The position numbers and the translations under genes were made by a program. Below, piece by piece: positions 48,240-61,359 of a DNA stretch of 64,000 nucleotides. The DNA is taken from the NCBI GenBank assembly GCA_028023455.1, contig JAQFVV010012498.1:1488001-1552000 (forward strand), written 5' to 3'. Below the pieces are notes generated by a model that worked only from the letters and a program-made list of their open reading frames with translations, was not told where the DNA came from and searched no databases. The stretch's first letter is position 1, and the number at the start of each line of letters is the position of its first letter. The DNA is from Epiperipatus broadwayi (taxonomy: Eukaryota; Onychophora; Udeonychophora; Euonychophora; Peripatidae).

Positions 48240-48862
48240 AGTGAAAGTATACCATAGGGTTTCCATCCGTTGCTATTTGCATTTGGTTTGGACTTTTGTG
48301 TGTGTGTGTTTTATTGTCTAGTTTTAAAGCCTGGTCTTTTATTTTCCCTGACACATCTATTTTAACATCAGTTTATTCATTGATTATTATTTAATTATTG
48401 GTCTCTGCTCATTTCATATTTATATTTCTCAACTTATATTCATTATTTTAGATATAATTTTTATTTATTATGTTTGTCCAAAGTAATTAAAAAAAGAATT
48501 GTTAGATACATTCATAAAGGTCGTGGTTGCGTATATCAATCATGTAGTATATATGTAAGTTCGTGGTGGTTACATGTTGCAAAAGTTTAAGGAAAAGGAG
48601 ATTCAAAAGAAAAACATTATTCTTTTTTTTATATTTTCTTTTATTTTAAATTATGCTTGAAATAATTTGATCAAAGTTTTATTTTTCCTTTTGTTTAATT
48701 CTAAACCGGTCTTTTATTCTTTATTTAAAAATATCTTCCTTCTCTTAAATGACAGCTTTTTACATTTAAAAAAATAAATATTTTTTTCATATTTTAAACA
48801 TAAATTTTAAATATTTTATGTAACATATATATTTTACATATTAGTCATATTGCAACCCCCTT
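48240..48862 (-). repeat. LTR-like sequence upstream of the Gag relic
   Basis: On the minus strand AATTAAGGGGGT precedes TGCAATATGACTAA (start ~48854), i.e. polypurine tract then TG. The inner part ~48640-48745 is repeated in the same orientation at 53450-53580 (shared TTTCTTTTATTTTAAATTA, CAAAGTTTTATTT, TTCTAAACC and GTCTTTTATT on the plus strand). It sits just 5' of the Gag relic, so it could be both the 3' LTR of an upstream element and the 5' LTR of this one. Confidence 0.45.
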
Positions 48863-50640
48863 AATTTAGGAATAAAATACATCGCTTTCTTTTCTTAGGC
48901 ATTGACCCATTTTGATTCTAAATGTTTCATTAAAAAAATATAATTACCTAAGAGGGAAGATTCATGATGAGCAAGATTCACAATGAGTAAAAATTTTAAA
49001 AGAGGCTTCGAGTTTAATTATTTGGCATTTCTTACACAGATCAATGCTTGTTAATTAAACCACATTTAATATCTTGCAATTGTTCTGACCACAGCACGAG
49101 TCCAAATTTTGTGCAACATGGGTACAGAGTGTGGTCTTTGAACTATCATGCATGTTATGATATTTTTATTAACTTGCTGGGAATTTTTCTTCCCACTATA
49201 TTTTTAATGAATTAGGACTTTTCTTATCAGTGCATCATCATCATCTTAAATGGTGGGGTTTCATGCATGAAACATCTGTATATCAATGTTTTCACAAAGA
49301 CAATGCCTAATCAAACACAAAATACAATCTGATATTTTTTTATTTACTTATATCCACACACATATCTCAATATATTATTTCCTTATTCACCATCGCTCAG
49401 CATGTACTTTAAAGACTGATATTTTTTTCATTCTTGTCTAATATTTATGGTTACATTTCAAACATTTTATTTTTAACTTTATAGGGCCTATTTTAATTGT
49501 TTATTTAGTCATGCTATACTGTGTCCAAGCTATACTGTGTCCAAAGCACAGACTTATGAGTTTAGTTACTTATAAATTTTGGTTGTCGTATATTGTTATT
49601 TTTACTATTTATCAAACATTATTACATATACTAGTACAATTTCAGTCAAATTATCCAACTTCTATTATTTATTTATTTTTTTTAGTTTTTTAATTAGGTA
49701 TTAAAAATATTTTATATACACTCATTATTAAAAAAAATCTACATTAATCATATTTTCTTTAACGAAGTCCAGGCTCATTATCCACATTATACATACCTGC
49801 TAAGCTGTCTGCTTAATATACACTTTTTTATCTGGTCATTTTTTATTTTGATATCTTTATTTAGACATTCTTGATAGCATTTTAGAATAGCCACTCATGC
49901 TAGGGATTTGTGAATTGCCTGTTGGTCTTTCATATTGTCTTGCACTTCCAGTTTGTCTAAAAACTTTCATTTTTTTCAGGGTTGCTTAAAATCATTACTT
50001 TCTGGATTATCTTCATAAATTTGTCTTCTGGTCAAATTTTATGGCATTTAGTTTGAGGTTTAAATCTATTGTCTTTTGTTTAATAGATAGATCTAGTGAT
50101 ATCAAAAGCACTTAATATTTCAGACTTTTGCTGGACTGTTTTCCTTTCATGCCTATAAGTGTCTTCTCTATGTTATAAGGAAAACTGCCATATTAGGCTA
50201 ATAATGTTATTCAGATGGTGGATAGCTATCAAAACTCTTAATTTTGCCACCTTTCCTATGGAAAAAATGAAGGAATGGATCACCAAGTTGTCATTTTTCT
50301 TGTGACACCTGGTGTCTAATATTTTCCTGGCATTCTTCACTTCAGTAGTTGAATAGCAGGGCAGGTTTATATTCAGTGATTGTTATGGGTTTTTAAAAAG
50401 AGAATTCAACCAAGCTTGAGATGCATATGATTATGATCTTGGCTTCTTACATGGAGTACCTTTCCAATCTACTTATGTGTTCAGCAGAAACTTTACTTAT
50501 GTACCCTGAAATTATATGTATCTTTAAAAATTGGTTGACAATTGCAGGGCTATTATTCAGTGTGTGCATGTTTCCTAAATGAACTTTTGCCAATAATTAT
50601 TTAAATCTATATTGGCTATATTTTCACTTGTCTTACCAAT
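48863..50640. other. Degraded retroelement-like DNA (minus strand)
   Basis: Minus-strand translation gives scattered plausible stretches (e.g. IVNQFLKIHIISGYISKVS near 50550-50490), all interrupted. Plausibly the pol side of an old element between the two LTR-like repeats. No diagnostic motif. Confidence 0.35.
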
Positions 50641-51100
50641 TTCTCAAAATGTTTCACTTTGTCTACTATTATTTTAAATCTACTTTATCAATTTTATATG
50701 CTATATTATTAGTTTCTCCCCTCATATTTTTTATTACTCTTTCATTTTATAATTTTCTCACTGTTACTGCTTTGTTTAACAATTCTATTTTTTCCTGACT
50801 GTTCTAGTTTATTATTTTGAATTCTTAATATGCTGTTTCAATTTGATTTTCTACTTGATTTAGACTTCAACTTATTTCCTTCATAATTTTTTCTTCCATT
50901 TTCTCTTTGCCTAATTCAATCTGATATCTAACTTTTCAAATATTTGAACTTAGTTTTCTAATTTTATATTTTGGTTTTTAAGCTCTTTGGCAGTTTTTTT
51001 ATTTTGGTTTTTTTAAGCTCCTCAGCTGTCCTCTTATTTTAGTCTTTAAGTTATTCAAACATTTTAATCATTACTATGTAATAAATATGGTTTTAATTTC
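50640..51100 (-). pseudogene. Decayed gag-like coiled-coil segment
   Basis: Minus-strand reading of ~51060-50760 is Lys/Glu/Gln/Asn-rich with heptad-like spacing (for example RTAEELKK and RQRENGRKNYEGNK) and many stops. It resembles the coiled-coil part of the 47-48 kb Gag relic and the 10.8-kb plus-strand relic. It lies between the LTR-like repeats at 48.6 and 53.5 kb. Confidence 0.35.
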
Positions 51101-53449
51101 TCCTTATATGTAAAAACAAAAAAATACTTAATTGTAATTATTAATTAGAGAAAATATAACTTACTATTAAAAATTTTCGGCTGAACGTTTTCGAGGAACC
51201 ATGTCATTATTTTCTTGCTTATTCAAGACTACAAGCTCTCATTTTGTTGTTGTTTTTTGGTGGTAACATTTTTTAATTCCATACCTTGAGCTTCCAGTTA
51301 TGCTCTTGCTCTCATAAGTATCTACACTTTAATTTTATTAATTTTTAAAATGATAATAGTTACCCCTTTTCAATAATGCTACCATTTTACTATTCCTTTC
51401 TTTTCTTTAGATTAATCTAGTTTATTTTTTTTCAAACTGATTTGTGTTCACTTAATCTTCCACATCTCAGTCTGATCTAAAATTATCTGCCAGCTTATTT
51501 ATGACTTCTACCAATGCTGTTTTGAGACATTTATTTATACTAATCTGCCTATATTTTAATTATTTATCATAATTTATCTATATACTTATAAAATTTTATT
51601 TATATTGCTTATCTTTTCTTTTAGCTATATACAGTTTTTTTTAAATTAGTATACTATAACAAAGTTATTGTTATACTGTTGGCCCTTTTCTCTACTTTCA
51701 CATCTCTCACCAACTTAATTAACTTTTATTTATTTTTCTATATTATTATTTTGTCTGATAGCTGAGGTCATTTTTTTGCACATATATAGTAAAGCTAATT
51801 TATAATATTTACTTTTATGTGTATGGCTTTTGTGCAACTATTTTGGAAGACAATTTTATGCAATTTGTTCATTTGGGCACTCACATTTGATGACAATTAT
51901 ATAATTGTTCATTCAGGCACTCATTTTCACCACCAATTATAATGGAACATCACTTTTATTTATTTTTAAACAAATTTATAATCAAACATTACACAAGAAA
52001 AGGGGAAAACATAATATGTTACATATTAACTATACTAATAGTCAAACCAAGATTGTATATGTATACACAAATCATATCCACCTTTCAAGACTATTACACC
52101 CATTCTATCATTGCTAGAAGCAAAACATTCTCCTGTAAAATATCTTTTACTTATACTAGATATAAAACCTAGGTACATCCAGAGTATTAACTAGAATATC
52201 CACAAAAGATTTTAAATGCTTCTAGCACTTGATTCCACAGTTAGCTCTAATCAACAAGGAAACCCTTCTCAGTTGGATAATGAATATTTTAAAACAAAAT
52301 AATTAACAAAATTTGTCTTAACTAACTCTCATATGACAGGATTTGAAAAGAAAATAATTCAGGCCAAATTAACAATTGAAATAACATTTATTTACATACC
52401 AAATTATAACAACATATATAAAATAAAATTGAACTAATTACAATGTTATCTTAGCATAATCAATTTCAATTTAAATTAGGAAGTAAGACTTTACACATTC
52501 CTATTTGCAGTAAAGTTTATAAATTTTTTAAAAATCTTATGCCTTCTATTTCAGTTTAAGCACAGACTTTAATTTTTACTTACATTGATCTAGTTTTAGT
52601 TCATGAACATTGTTCTTGAATTGCTTTTGAATTTCTTAGTATATTGTAGCTTTTTTCTGGGGCAGTGTCTATCTTTATTTAGTTTTTCAGCAAGTCTTGG
52701 ACAAATAATAGACATATGTCTCAGCAATGGCAGGTCAAGGTTTTGGTCATACCTCAGGCAGACTATCAATATTATAGGAACTGCATGGTAAAAACTGAAT
52801 GAACATTATTTTGTGAATGTAGCACCATGTGATGTTAGAGCATCTGCAGAAGTTTCTACACATTGATAGAAATGCACAATGATGAAGACTGCAAAATCAA
52901 ATATGGCAGTAAAATTACAGTAGTGTGAATCTGTAAAACTTTAATACTTTGTTGAATAACTATGCTGAATGACTTCAAAATCTCTGATAACTTCACAAAA
53001 CTGAATTAGCATATATAACTTTGCCCAACCATTGTCTGAGTAATTTCATGCATTAATCTATTTCAATCTTTTTTTCTTTCTCTATTTAATTAATTTTATT
53101 TTAAATTACAGATTGCAATAATACAACTTAATTCTTTTTTCTTTATTAGATAATTTATAAAATTCTTTTAATATTGACTAGATAAAGATTTTTTTTATCT
53201 TTAATTAAATTACTTTACATTCCATTTCCTTTATCAAATAATACATCAGCTTACTAAATACAATTTTAAATTCTTTTTGTTTTCTTTTAATATATAGCTT
53301 TTACAGATAACATTTTAGAATCTGTAATTTTTTTTAAAAAAAATAAGCACTTTTTAATGACATTATTTGGCCAATGATCATTTTTATTAAATTTCTTTCA
53401 ATATTTAAGTAAAATTTTGAAACTATCATTATAATTTTATTCATTTTTT
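51101..53449. other. AT-rich DNA, no gene seen
   Basis: Probably the 5' part of the same decayed minus-strand element. Plus-strand frames (51905-52117, 51942-52172, 52603-52791) have no motif. Confidence 0.4.
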
Positions 53450-53580
53450 TCTTTTATAGTTTCTTTTATTTTAAATTAAGATTGGGATAATTTGACCAAA
53501 GTTTTATTTCACTTTTTGTTTTTATTCTAAACCAGTCTTTTATTATTTATTTTAAAATCTCTCCCTTCTCTACTTGCTAT
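53450..53580 (-). repeat. Direct repeat of 48640-48745 (LTR-like)
   Basis: ~120-bp match, same orientation, roughly 85% by eye. It marks the far end of the region that holds the 50.6-51.1 kb Gag-like debris. Confidence 0.55.
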
Positions 53581-53713
53581 TATGTATCTGCTACAATATA
53601 TACATCACCTAATAAGCTACCTGTTGTTTTATTTTATTGCCATTATTATAATTTAAATTGTATATATATATGAAAAACAAAAACACAAGTTAAAACTTGC
53701 TAACGCTTGTATT

Positions 53714-53920
53714 TATGACAATAGATGGCATTCTACCAAAAACACCATCAAGCATAGTTTTTTGTTTACATAAATGTCAGAGCAAGCATAGCAAATAGCT
53801 TGAAATCATGATCTGAAGGTGGAAATTAAAGTTAGAGATAGTGAATGCTTGCTCTGACATTTATGTAAACAAAAAACTACGCTTGACGGTGTTTTTGGTA
53901 GAACGCCATCTATTGTCATA
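53714..53920. repeat. Foldback element, 75-bp arms
   Basis: TATGACAATAGATGGCATTC (53714) is mirrored by GAACGCCATCTATTGTCATA (ending 53920). The arms continue through TACCAAAAACACC, CAAGC and TTTTTTGTTTACATAAATGT to AGCAAGCA (53788) / TGCTTGCT (53846), with about four mismatches, around a 57-bp loop. TA runs flank both sides. MITE-like. Confidence 0.93.
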
Positions 53921-55985
53921 TATATATATATGTAGCTTTTTAATTATAATCTATTTAAAATGTATTGAATTTTATTCAAAATATGTGAATCATCTATATA
54001 TTTTTATCTACAGATAAGATGTAATAATAGTCTTAATTTATATGTATTCATCTATTACAAAACGAGGTACTTGATGCTTTTTAATAAAAATAAGACACAT
54101 CTATGTAAGAACTTCCATGTATTAAAAATATTTTTTCTGAAAGATAATACTTTAATATAAGTTTTCACAAATGCCAGTGTCTTAAGTTAGCTGTTTATTG
54201 CTTTGTGAACAACATCTGATTGAACAAATGATCATCCTTTATATACCATACTTATTTTGTGCCACTATAATAAAATACTTGAAAACATTGATTCAAAGTA
54301 TGATAATTTATTACTGTCTGTAACTAAAAAAGAACCTAAATCATCTTGAAATTATTAAAATAATTTCATGTCTGTCTTAAATAATAATGAAAAATAATAC
54401 TATTGTTTAATGTCATAAGGTATTCTCTTACTAGCACTTGATAAATTTATTAAAAATGATGACAATAAACTACTATGCTGGGTACTACTACTTCACATGT
54501 GAATGCCCACACATATAGAATTTGCATGTTGATTTAAGCCTAAACTTTTATTAATATTATTTTAAAATGGTATTATTTACAATTTAAATAATAAAATTTA
54601 TCTGAAATTTCAATTATAACAATAAACATTAAAAATATTTATAATATTTCCTTGCTGTTTTACTTAAAATGAGTTTAAAAGTGTGAACATATTTCAAGTA
54701 ATAATATATTTTAAATATTATCACTGATAAAACTGTGATATATATTCTATATCAACTATGAAACTTATGGCATGCTTGCTAGAAGGGGTATTCAAGAAAA
54801 TTTTAGTGGCATGCATAAATGATATTGTTATTAGCCTAAACTTTATTAAAATTATTTGTTAATACTTACCAAAAAAATTATTTGTATGAGACAAGTTAAC
54901 AAAAATTAGTTTTCATTGTTATAATATCCTCTACTTTTTAGTAGATAAATGGCTTTTCCATCATCTCTAATCATGCACACTATATGTGTGTTTGTGAAAA
55001 ACACACACCATGCAACATGCTGAAATGTGCAAAGATTATGCCAAGTGCATTATTTGTACATAAGTGCACTGAACATAATACAAAAACAAATTCTACTATG
55101 TGGATGCATTTTAACATAATTATTGTATTTAGACATGTAAAAAAATATATATATATTATTTTTTACAAAGAGAGTTTTTTCAGTTTTTTTTTTTTTTTGC
55201 TTTTACTTAACGTGACTTATGTAGGAAAAAACAAAACTTACCAAAAACAAATAGCAGAGAATTACAAAGTTGATGGACAGAAAAATATGACACTCCTTCA
55301 TTATATAATGATGATATATTGAAAAGCTTTAGACAATAGTTTAATTACCTTTTGAATGATAATATAAGAAGTCAGACAATAACGTTCAATGGGACACACA
55401 GTTTATTCACCTTACTAACTCATTTAGATGTAAATAAAGATTTTAAAAAGTAGAACTTATAGAATAACATAGGGAATTTTAAAAATATAGATGTATGTCA
55501 ACTTCAAAATTATCAGAATTATTAGCATATCCATAAAGCATGTCACTTGATTCTAAAATGATTCTTTTGTAGCATTTTATAAAAATAAAAAGGATAGAAA
55601 AGATTTATAATTGTGATGAAATAATATTGTTATCCATTACGGCAAAAATACACTCTTTATATATAATAATAAAATTCATTTTTTTTTTCAATAATTTTTT
55701 TTTCTTCATCTATATATAAATTTGTATAATATATTCAAAATGTCTTTTTTATATTCTTACATTCAATGAGATATTTATGTGCAAGCGAATTAATGAGGAA
55801 ATACAATAGGAATGTTCAGTTTTTTATAATATATAATTTTCTTAGGTATTGATTTCACTAAATTGTTGGATTTTATGGAAGTTTTAGATAAAGAAATGAA
55901 GTTTATTAAAGGCTGTATTAAAGGATATAAAATGGAAGCTATTACATTACATAAGATGCTTAAAAACGTATGAAGATTGTGCAGA
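53921..55985. other. AT-rich DNA, no gene seen
   Basis: The plus-strand frame 54984-55322 (112 codons) contains a CA/TG-like stretch and a poly-T run and shows no motif. The segment after ~55850 may be the extreme 5' part of the PLE relic that follows. Confidence 0.45.
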
Positions 55986-55989
55986 AGTG

Positions 55990-57600
55990 ATATAATATAA
56001 TGATGTACTGTTTTTAAAAGGAGATAAAACTTCTAGTTTGATAATTATGATAAAGGAGGAATATAATACAAAAATGAAAATATTATTAAAAGAGGATTGT
56101 TTTGAAAAAAAAAATAAAAAAATAAGGGCATTAAAAAATAGAAAAGTAAATAGAATTATAATAGAAATGTATGTGAAAGGTAATATTGATAAATACGATA
56201 TGCTAAAATTGAAAAGAATGAATTTCAAAGATGATATAATACATGGAAGACCAAAAACCCATACAGTAGGTATACTACTCAGGTCTATAATTAATAATGT
56301 GGATGCATATTATGAGAATATATCTAAATGATTATTTAATAAAATTAAAAAAAAATATGCTGATAAGAATAAGATAAATAATGTTAGTAATTCAAATGAA
56401 TTTATAAAAAAATTGGAAAAATTTGTAGGAAAAAATAATTATTTAAAATATATATTTTACTAAATTTGATTTATGCTGTATGTATACAAATATTGGTCCA
56501 CAGATAATAGTATAGAATACAAATATTGGTCCACAGATAATAGTATAGAAAGCAGTCAATAATATGAAATTTTAAATACATGTTACAAGGATGTTATATT
56601 TGTATATAATGAAAGATAAATCTAAGTATGGGTAATTGTTTAAGTGGAATTTTAGCATTATTATATATGAATCCTTTGAACAAACATATTTTTATAAAAC
56701 TAAATACACACCTATATTCCATATAAGATATGTTGAGAACTATTTTTGGTGTTTAATGGTAATAATAGAAAGTCTGAAATTTTTTAAAATATATTAATTT
56801 AATAGATGAAAAGATTTAATTTAAAATAAAAAAATAAATAAATAAGTCAATTAATTACACAAATATAAAAATTATAAAGGTAATAAAGAATTACAGAGGA
56901 AATATTGAGATAAGTATAATAGAAAAAGTTTAAATTTTATGAATTATTAAGTAATTGGGAATCTGATATAGACTAATCTATGTTCTAAAAAAAATTATTT
57001 GAAGAAGAAATGAATAATATAAAGGATAAAACAATGAAAAATGATTATCCAATAAAAATTATTAATAAACTATACAGTAAAAGAAATATTGCAAAAATAA
57101 AAAAAAATAGATAAAAAGAAGAATATAGGTAATGTATAGTAGTTAAAATTTATCAAAAATTACTTTCTTTTGATAAAAAAAGATAATGAAGGATATTAAT
57201 AAAAAATATGAAAAAAAAAGCAAATTAATTATTAAACCAGTATACAGAAAAAATTAACCTAGGTAATTTGATTAATAAAACAAAAAATGAAAAAGTTGAA
57301 AATATGAATGAAATTTATATAATTAAATGTTTAAATTGTATGAAAGATAATAAGAATGTATTATATATTGGCACAATAGAAATAAACTAAAGAAAATTGA
57401 AGCAACATTTTAAATGATAAAAATTCAAATATTTATATATGTAGTAAGAAATTTAAACATAGAAATTTTGATATAAACATGCTAGAAAAGATTAAATTAT
57501 ATAAGGAAAAATGTTAAAAGAAAGTTTATATATTAACAAAGAAAAATCACTTTTAAATAGAACAAATTGTTAATCAATGATTTTAATTGTAAGTAATTTA
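55990..57600 (+). pseudogene. Penelope-like element, RT plus GIY-YIG relic (copy 1)
   Basis: Near-complete PLE core with the domains in order. VLFLKGDKTSSLIIM and EEYNTKM (56008-56070) match the ADKGxxxVxM-xxxY start of PLE RTs. HGRPKTHTVGILLRS (56242-56286) is the GLPKxHK...LRPI block. NSNEFIKKLEKF follows. KFDLCCMYTNIGPQ (56462-56503) is motif A with its Asp. MGNCLSGILALLYM (56628-56669) is motif B. RYVENYFW (56726-56749) is motif C, with the YVDD aspartates replaced by Glu-Asn. Then IYIIKCLNC and YIG (57365-57373), with RNFDINMLEKIK and NQ later, form the GIY-YIG nuclease. Multiple stops and frame changes, and the lost motif C, show it is dead. Confidence 0.8.
56485..56550 (+). repeat. 33-bp tandem duplication inside PLE copy 1
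   Basis: AAATATTGGTCCACAGATAA starts at 56488 and again at 56521. The duplication repeats the residues just after RT motif A and keeps the frame length (11 codons). Confidence 0.95.
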
Positions 57601-57839
57601 ATAGTGGTATATAAATAGCAATACATAAGAAATTGTTGGTATTGCTGGGTTTGCAAATGTTTTGTACATTTGTGTAAGATGTAATAAAAAATTGGTTTAA
57701 AAATAAAGAATAGGGAGAGATAAATAATTGTAATAATAAAATTTATCTAATGAAAAGAGTTATCTATAGATGTTAAAGAAATGTTATTATATTATGATTT
57801 AAAAATATATTTATAAAAATAATATATATATATATGAAA

Positions 57840-58865
57840 GTTTTTGCATAAATTAGCCATCTAATTAAGTGAAAAAGATTATAATTTGGTTTTAGATGTG
57901 GAAGATAGATTATTTACTTTAGATGTTATATGGTTCTGCAAAAAGAAAAAATCAATTCAAGAAATTGATCAATATTTAAAAGATAAAGAAATATGGAATA
58001 TTAAATGTTTGTTTAGTAAATATTTATTGATATTTATCAAAATTTAATATCAATTTTGAAAATCACATATATAAAACTGAAAAAAACTAGCCAATGAACT
58101 TTTCTATCTCAGCTGTTCTGTGTATGTAAAGGATGGCATATTATAAGAATATTTTCATTTTTTTGTATTAGAGGATTTAAGGATATTTTAATATAATCAT
58201 GATGTGTTGTTAATAGATCATCAACTATAATTAAACATTATGTAGCTAAATTAATCAAACTTTAGAGCCTTCAAATGGATTTCTAGTTCTGAGAATTATT
58301 TACATAATATAAAATACCTTGATTTAAATTTATAAAAATTAGAATCAATAAAGATGTTTATGAAACCCTTATTAATTAATAGATTTATGTAGCCTCTATT
58401 AAAGGTTCATATCACGCAAAAAATGGCTGGATTTAGATTATTTTTATTTAGAAATAAAGTATAATTTAAATTTCAAATCAGTTGTTCAATATCCAATACA
58501 TGTTAATAAATTATTAAACATACGATCTAAAAGGAAAGGCATTTTGAATATATTACTTAAGTTTATATACAAATGAAGAAACAATATTGAAGAGAAAAAA
58601 TAGGTATCATTACATTATATAAATAGTGGAATGCTTAAGGTGGCTATATCTCTTGATTAATCTCGTTTTAGTATTGCATTTAACGAAGCTTTAAATATTG
58701 ATAAGTTAATTATTAATGAAAATGATGCTATTAATAAAATCAACATATGTAATGTTATATATAAAATGGAGTGCAAGAATAAGTCAGGATATATTGGTTT
58801 AACTAAAATGTGCATTACTAAAGAGAATTTATAAATATAAATTATTGTAGAAAAAAGCATTTATC
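57840..58865 (+). pseudogene. Penelope-like element relic (copy 2), 5'-truncated
   Basis: RLFTLDVIWFCKKKKSIQEI (~57908-57967) fits RT motif A and the following helix (FTxDVxxL...EAI). KDKEIWNIKCLF and FNFENHIYKTEKN precede a motif-B-like zone (~58000-58110). The end reads NEDAINKINICN-like (58720-58750) and VIYKMECKNKSGYIGLTK (58753-58806; YIG at 58790-58798), a clear GIY-YIG entry (YKxxCxx..GYIGxT). Stops abound. The N-terminal RT part seen in copy 1 is missing. Copy 2 follows copy 1 in the same orientation after ~240 bp. The tandem arrangement is typical of PLEs. Confidence 0.65.
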
Positions 58866-60572
58866 TATATGCAGTGGGAGTCTCTGATTTGACACTTTTT
58901 TAATATTAGAAGAATGATATGAGAGAAAAAAATAAAAGAAACATATCCTATAAATATGATGAATAATTTATTAATTAAGCAAGTAATATATTTTAAGCAC
59001 TATGTGGTATTTGAATACCATGCCACATACTGGGCAGCCATTTTTAACATTCTACCCACAATTTTGTTCAAAGAATTTAGTGTGTTTAAGTAGTTATTAC
59101 CCTAAGCTTCGAGCACGTATATTTATGAGCAAAGGCTGAAGCCCCTCTCAAGTGCCAATCTTATCCATTTAATAAGAATTATACATCTCGAAAGTGCAAA
59201 CAAAAGTTCCAATGGATACTCTTTGGGTATTTTATCCTAACTAGCTCAATCTCGAGGGTCTGGGAAAACAATGTTTATCAGGAAAACAAAGCTATGGATG
59301 GTCTCATTAAGAGATGCCTTATATCTCTAAATATAATTTCTATCTAAATCCAATCCTATTACAATAGCCCATCAGTCAACAGAAACCCAGAATGTAAATA
59401 ATATATATAAGTGGTAATTAATTCTAAGATTTATTAGCATGTGCACACATATATTAATATCTTAAACATATAATTCATTTATTTTGTTACATATACATAT
59501 ATAATTCATACACATATTAACGAAAGCATGTGATTACACATCAGAGTTGCATTTTCTTAAACATTTTAATAAATTATTAATTTACTTTATTTAAATTGAA
59601 ATAACACATGTCTCTTTAGCCATTATTAAATGTTCATTTAAGGCAGATTAAGAAAAGATCAAAGTTACCTCTCAAGAGCGAATGTTCATGTGGCTGAGGC
59701 TAATAATCTGTAAGCTTACAGCATAGAGAAGATGTTGGTTTTAACGAAAAGTCACTGGTCCGAACGATGATGATAAGCTCTGAAATATTCTGACCAAAAC
59801 AATCCCTATTAGAATTTAAGTAGATGAGTTTGGCTTGATTGTGAGAGGATCTGGTTGTTAGAGTTCCGTGGCCATTACGCTTGGTTGACTAAACGGCAAA
59901 TCCATAAATAAAATTCAGGCGAGTTCCACAATAGCTGTCCATTGAGCGGTCTGATGAACCTAGACCATTATTTTTACCCCCGCATGTATACAAAGTAGAT
60001 TATGAATAAAATTCTTAATTAATACTTAGGTTGATCAGTTTATATGTCTTTCTCTGCTTCTTTCTGTCACTTCACTGCCTTTTCTTCAATTTTTAAAATC
60101 ACCACTAAAATCACCGAGAACAAAAATAGTTCTATTCATTAGTGCTCTTTAACCTCACTTTTCTTTTCTATTCTTACGCTGATGGTCCGATCTCAAGAAT
60201 GCTTTTTCTTTCATTGTTCTAAAAATACGCTCAACCAGTTCTAAGAATTCCAGTGGACAGTCATTAACTGAAACTGCCTGCGGCACAACTTTCCATTCTA
60301 TTGATTATTTCCCAGCCTTATAAGTTTAATGGGTTTTGCTTAAAAAACACGTGTTATCAATGGCATTTAAAATCTATCTTACAATTTTTATAACGAAATA
60401 TCTATTTAAAACACAAATGAATAAAAAAAAATAACGCAACTCTACATATAATCGATTCTCTATATTCTCACATATAAATATATTAGTAATTTTAACCCAT
60501 TGTATTAACACATACAGCGAATATATATACATTCATACCTTTGATTGATTAACGTACTCATTCATACTCTTG
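58866..60572. other. Mixed-composition DNA, no gene seen
   Basis: 59.0-60.3 kb is less AT-rich and has no open frame. The texture resembles the interior of the 0.95-3.05 kb element, so it may be LTR or leader sequence related to the unit that follows. Confidence 0.4.
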
Positions 60573-60675
60573 TGTAACAGGGTTCGAATGACTATTTGTA
60601 AATTTTACTGCATCGACCTATTTAATTTGCAACCACTGGCAATTAGACCCGTATTTGAACCCAGCTACTGTTACA

Positions 60676-60685
60676 TACTCCCCTT
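60676..60685 (-). other. Polypurine tract
   Basis: AAGGGGAGTA on the minus strand, directly before TGTAACAGTAGC at 60675. Confidence 0.55.
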
Positions 60686-60744
60686 GGTGCAATAGCCTTC
60701 CAATAACCTCTGTGTATTTGAATGGCTTCTTAAACGCCTCTTTT

Positions 60745-61359
60745 CTATCCTTTATCTCTCTCTGGGTTTGCAAAGGGCTTGAGTGACCAAGCATTGTATG
60801 ACTCCCTTATTTGATCATCATTTGGTTTGTCTGGTGGATGCCAAGCTTCTGGCTCATACTGCCATCTCTGCCTGTAACTATCATTGCCTCTTTTTCTATA
60901 CATTGCCTCCCCATCAGATTGTCCTTCCATCCCAGTCATAGCACTTTACTGATCTTGGACTTCCTTTCCTCATTCCAACAGCATGCTATAGTCATATGCG
61001 CTCATGTCCAGCGCATTAAGTAGTTCTGTCTCGCTGGCATTCTGCTTCCATTTCACACTCCCCTCTCATTCATCTAAACTCCCTTCTATTTCTTTATTGT
61101 TCGAGTTCTCAGCCTTCTCCATACTTTCACCTTCATTTTCCTCATATTCCTTTTTCCCTTGACTACTTTCACTTTCCATCCCTAGTCTCTGTTCTAAATT
61201 CTGAAATCTTATTTCGAGCCTCTCATCCATTTTCTGAATTCGGAGTTTTATGCTTTCTAATTTTTCTAAAATTTTCTCCATCACGCTTAGTTTCTTCTCC
61301 CTCACCTTCTGCTGTTCCACTTTCTGCTTATTTTTTTGCTTCATTTTTTTATATATCAC
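60745..61359 (-). pseudogene. Gag-like gene with in-frame stops
   Basis: Minus strand. 61359-61066 (97 codons) is a Lys/Glu-rich coiled coil (KLSVMEKILEKLESIKLRI, RFQNLEQRL) with an acidic end (EYEENEGESMEKAE). The same frame continues through stops at the end of that stretch and two more, with readable sequence between them (WKQNASETELLNALDMSAYD), into 60939-60745 (64 codons; YRKRGNDSYRQRW, AWHPPDKPNDDQIRES). Frame conservation across only three stops means the gene died recently compared with its neighbours. Coiled coil, then acidic linker, then basic Arg-rich end fits Gag. No pol is present. What family it belongs to is not known. Confidence 0.5.

Noticed and set aside
54984-55322. 112-codon plus-strand frame
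   Set aside because: Runs through a poly-T tract and an AC-rich stretch; no domain or conserved pattern visible.
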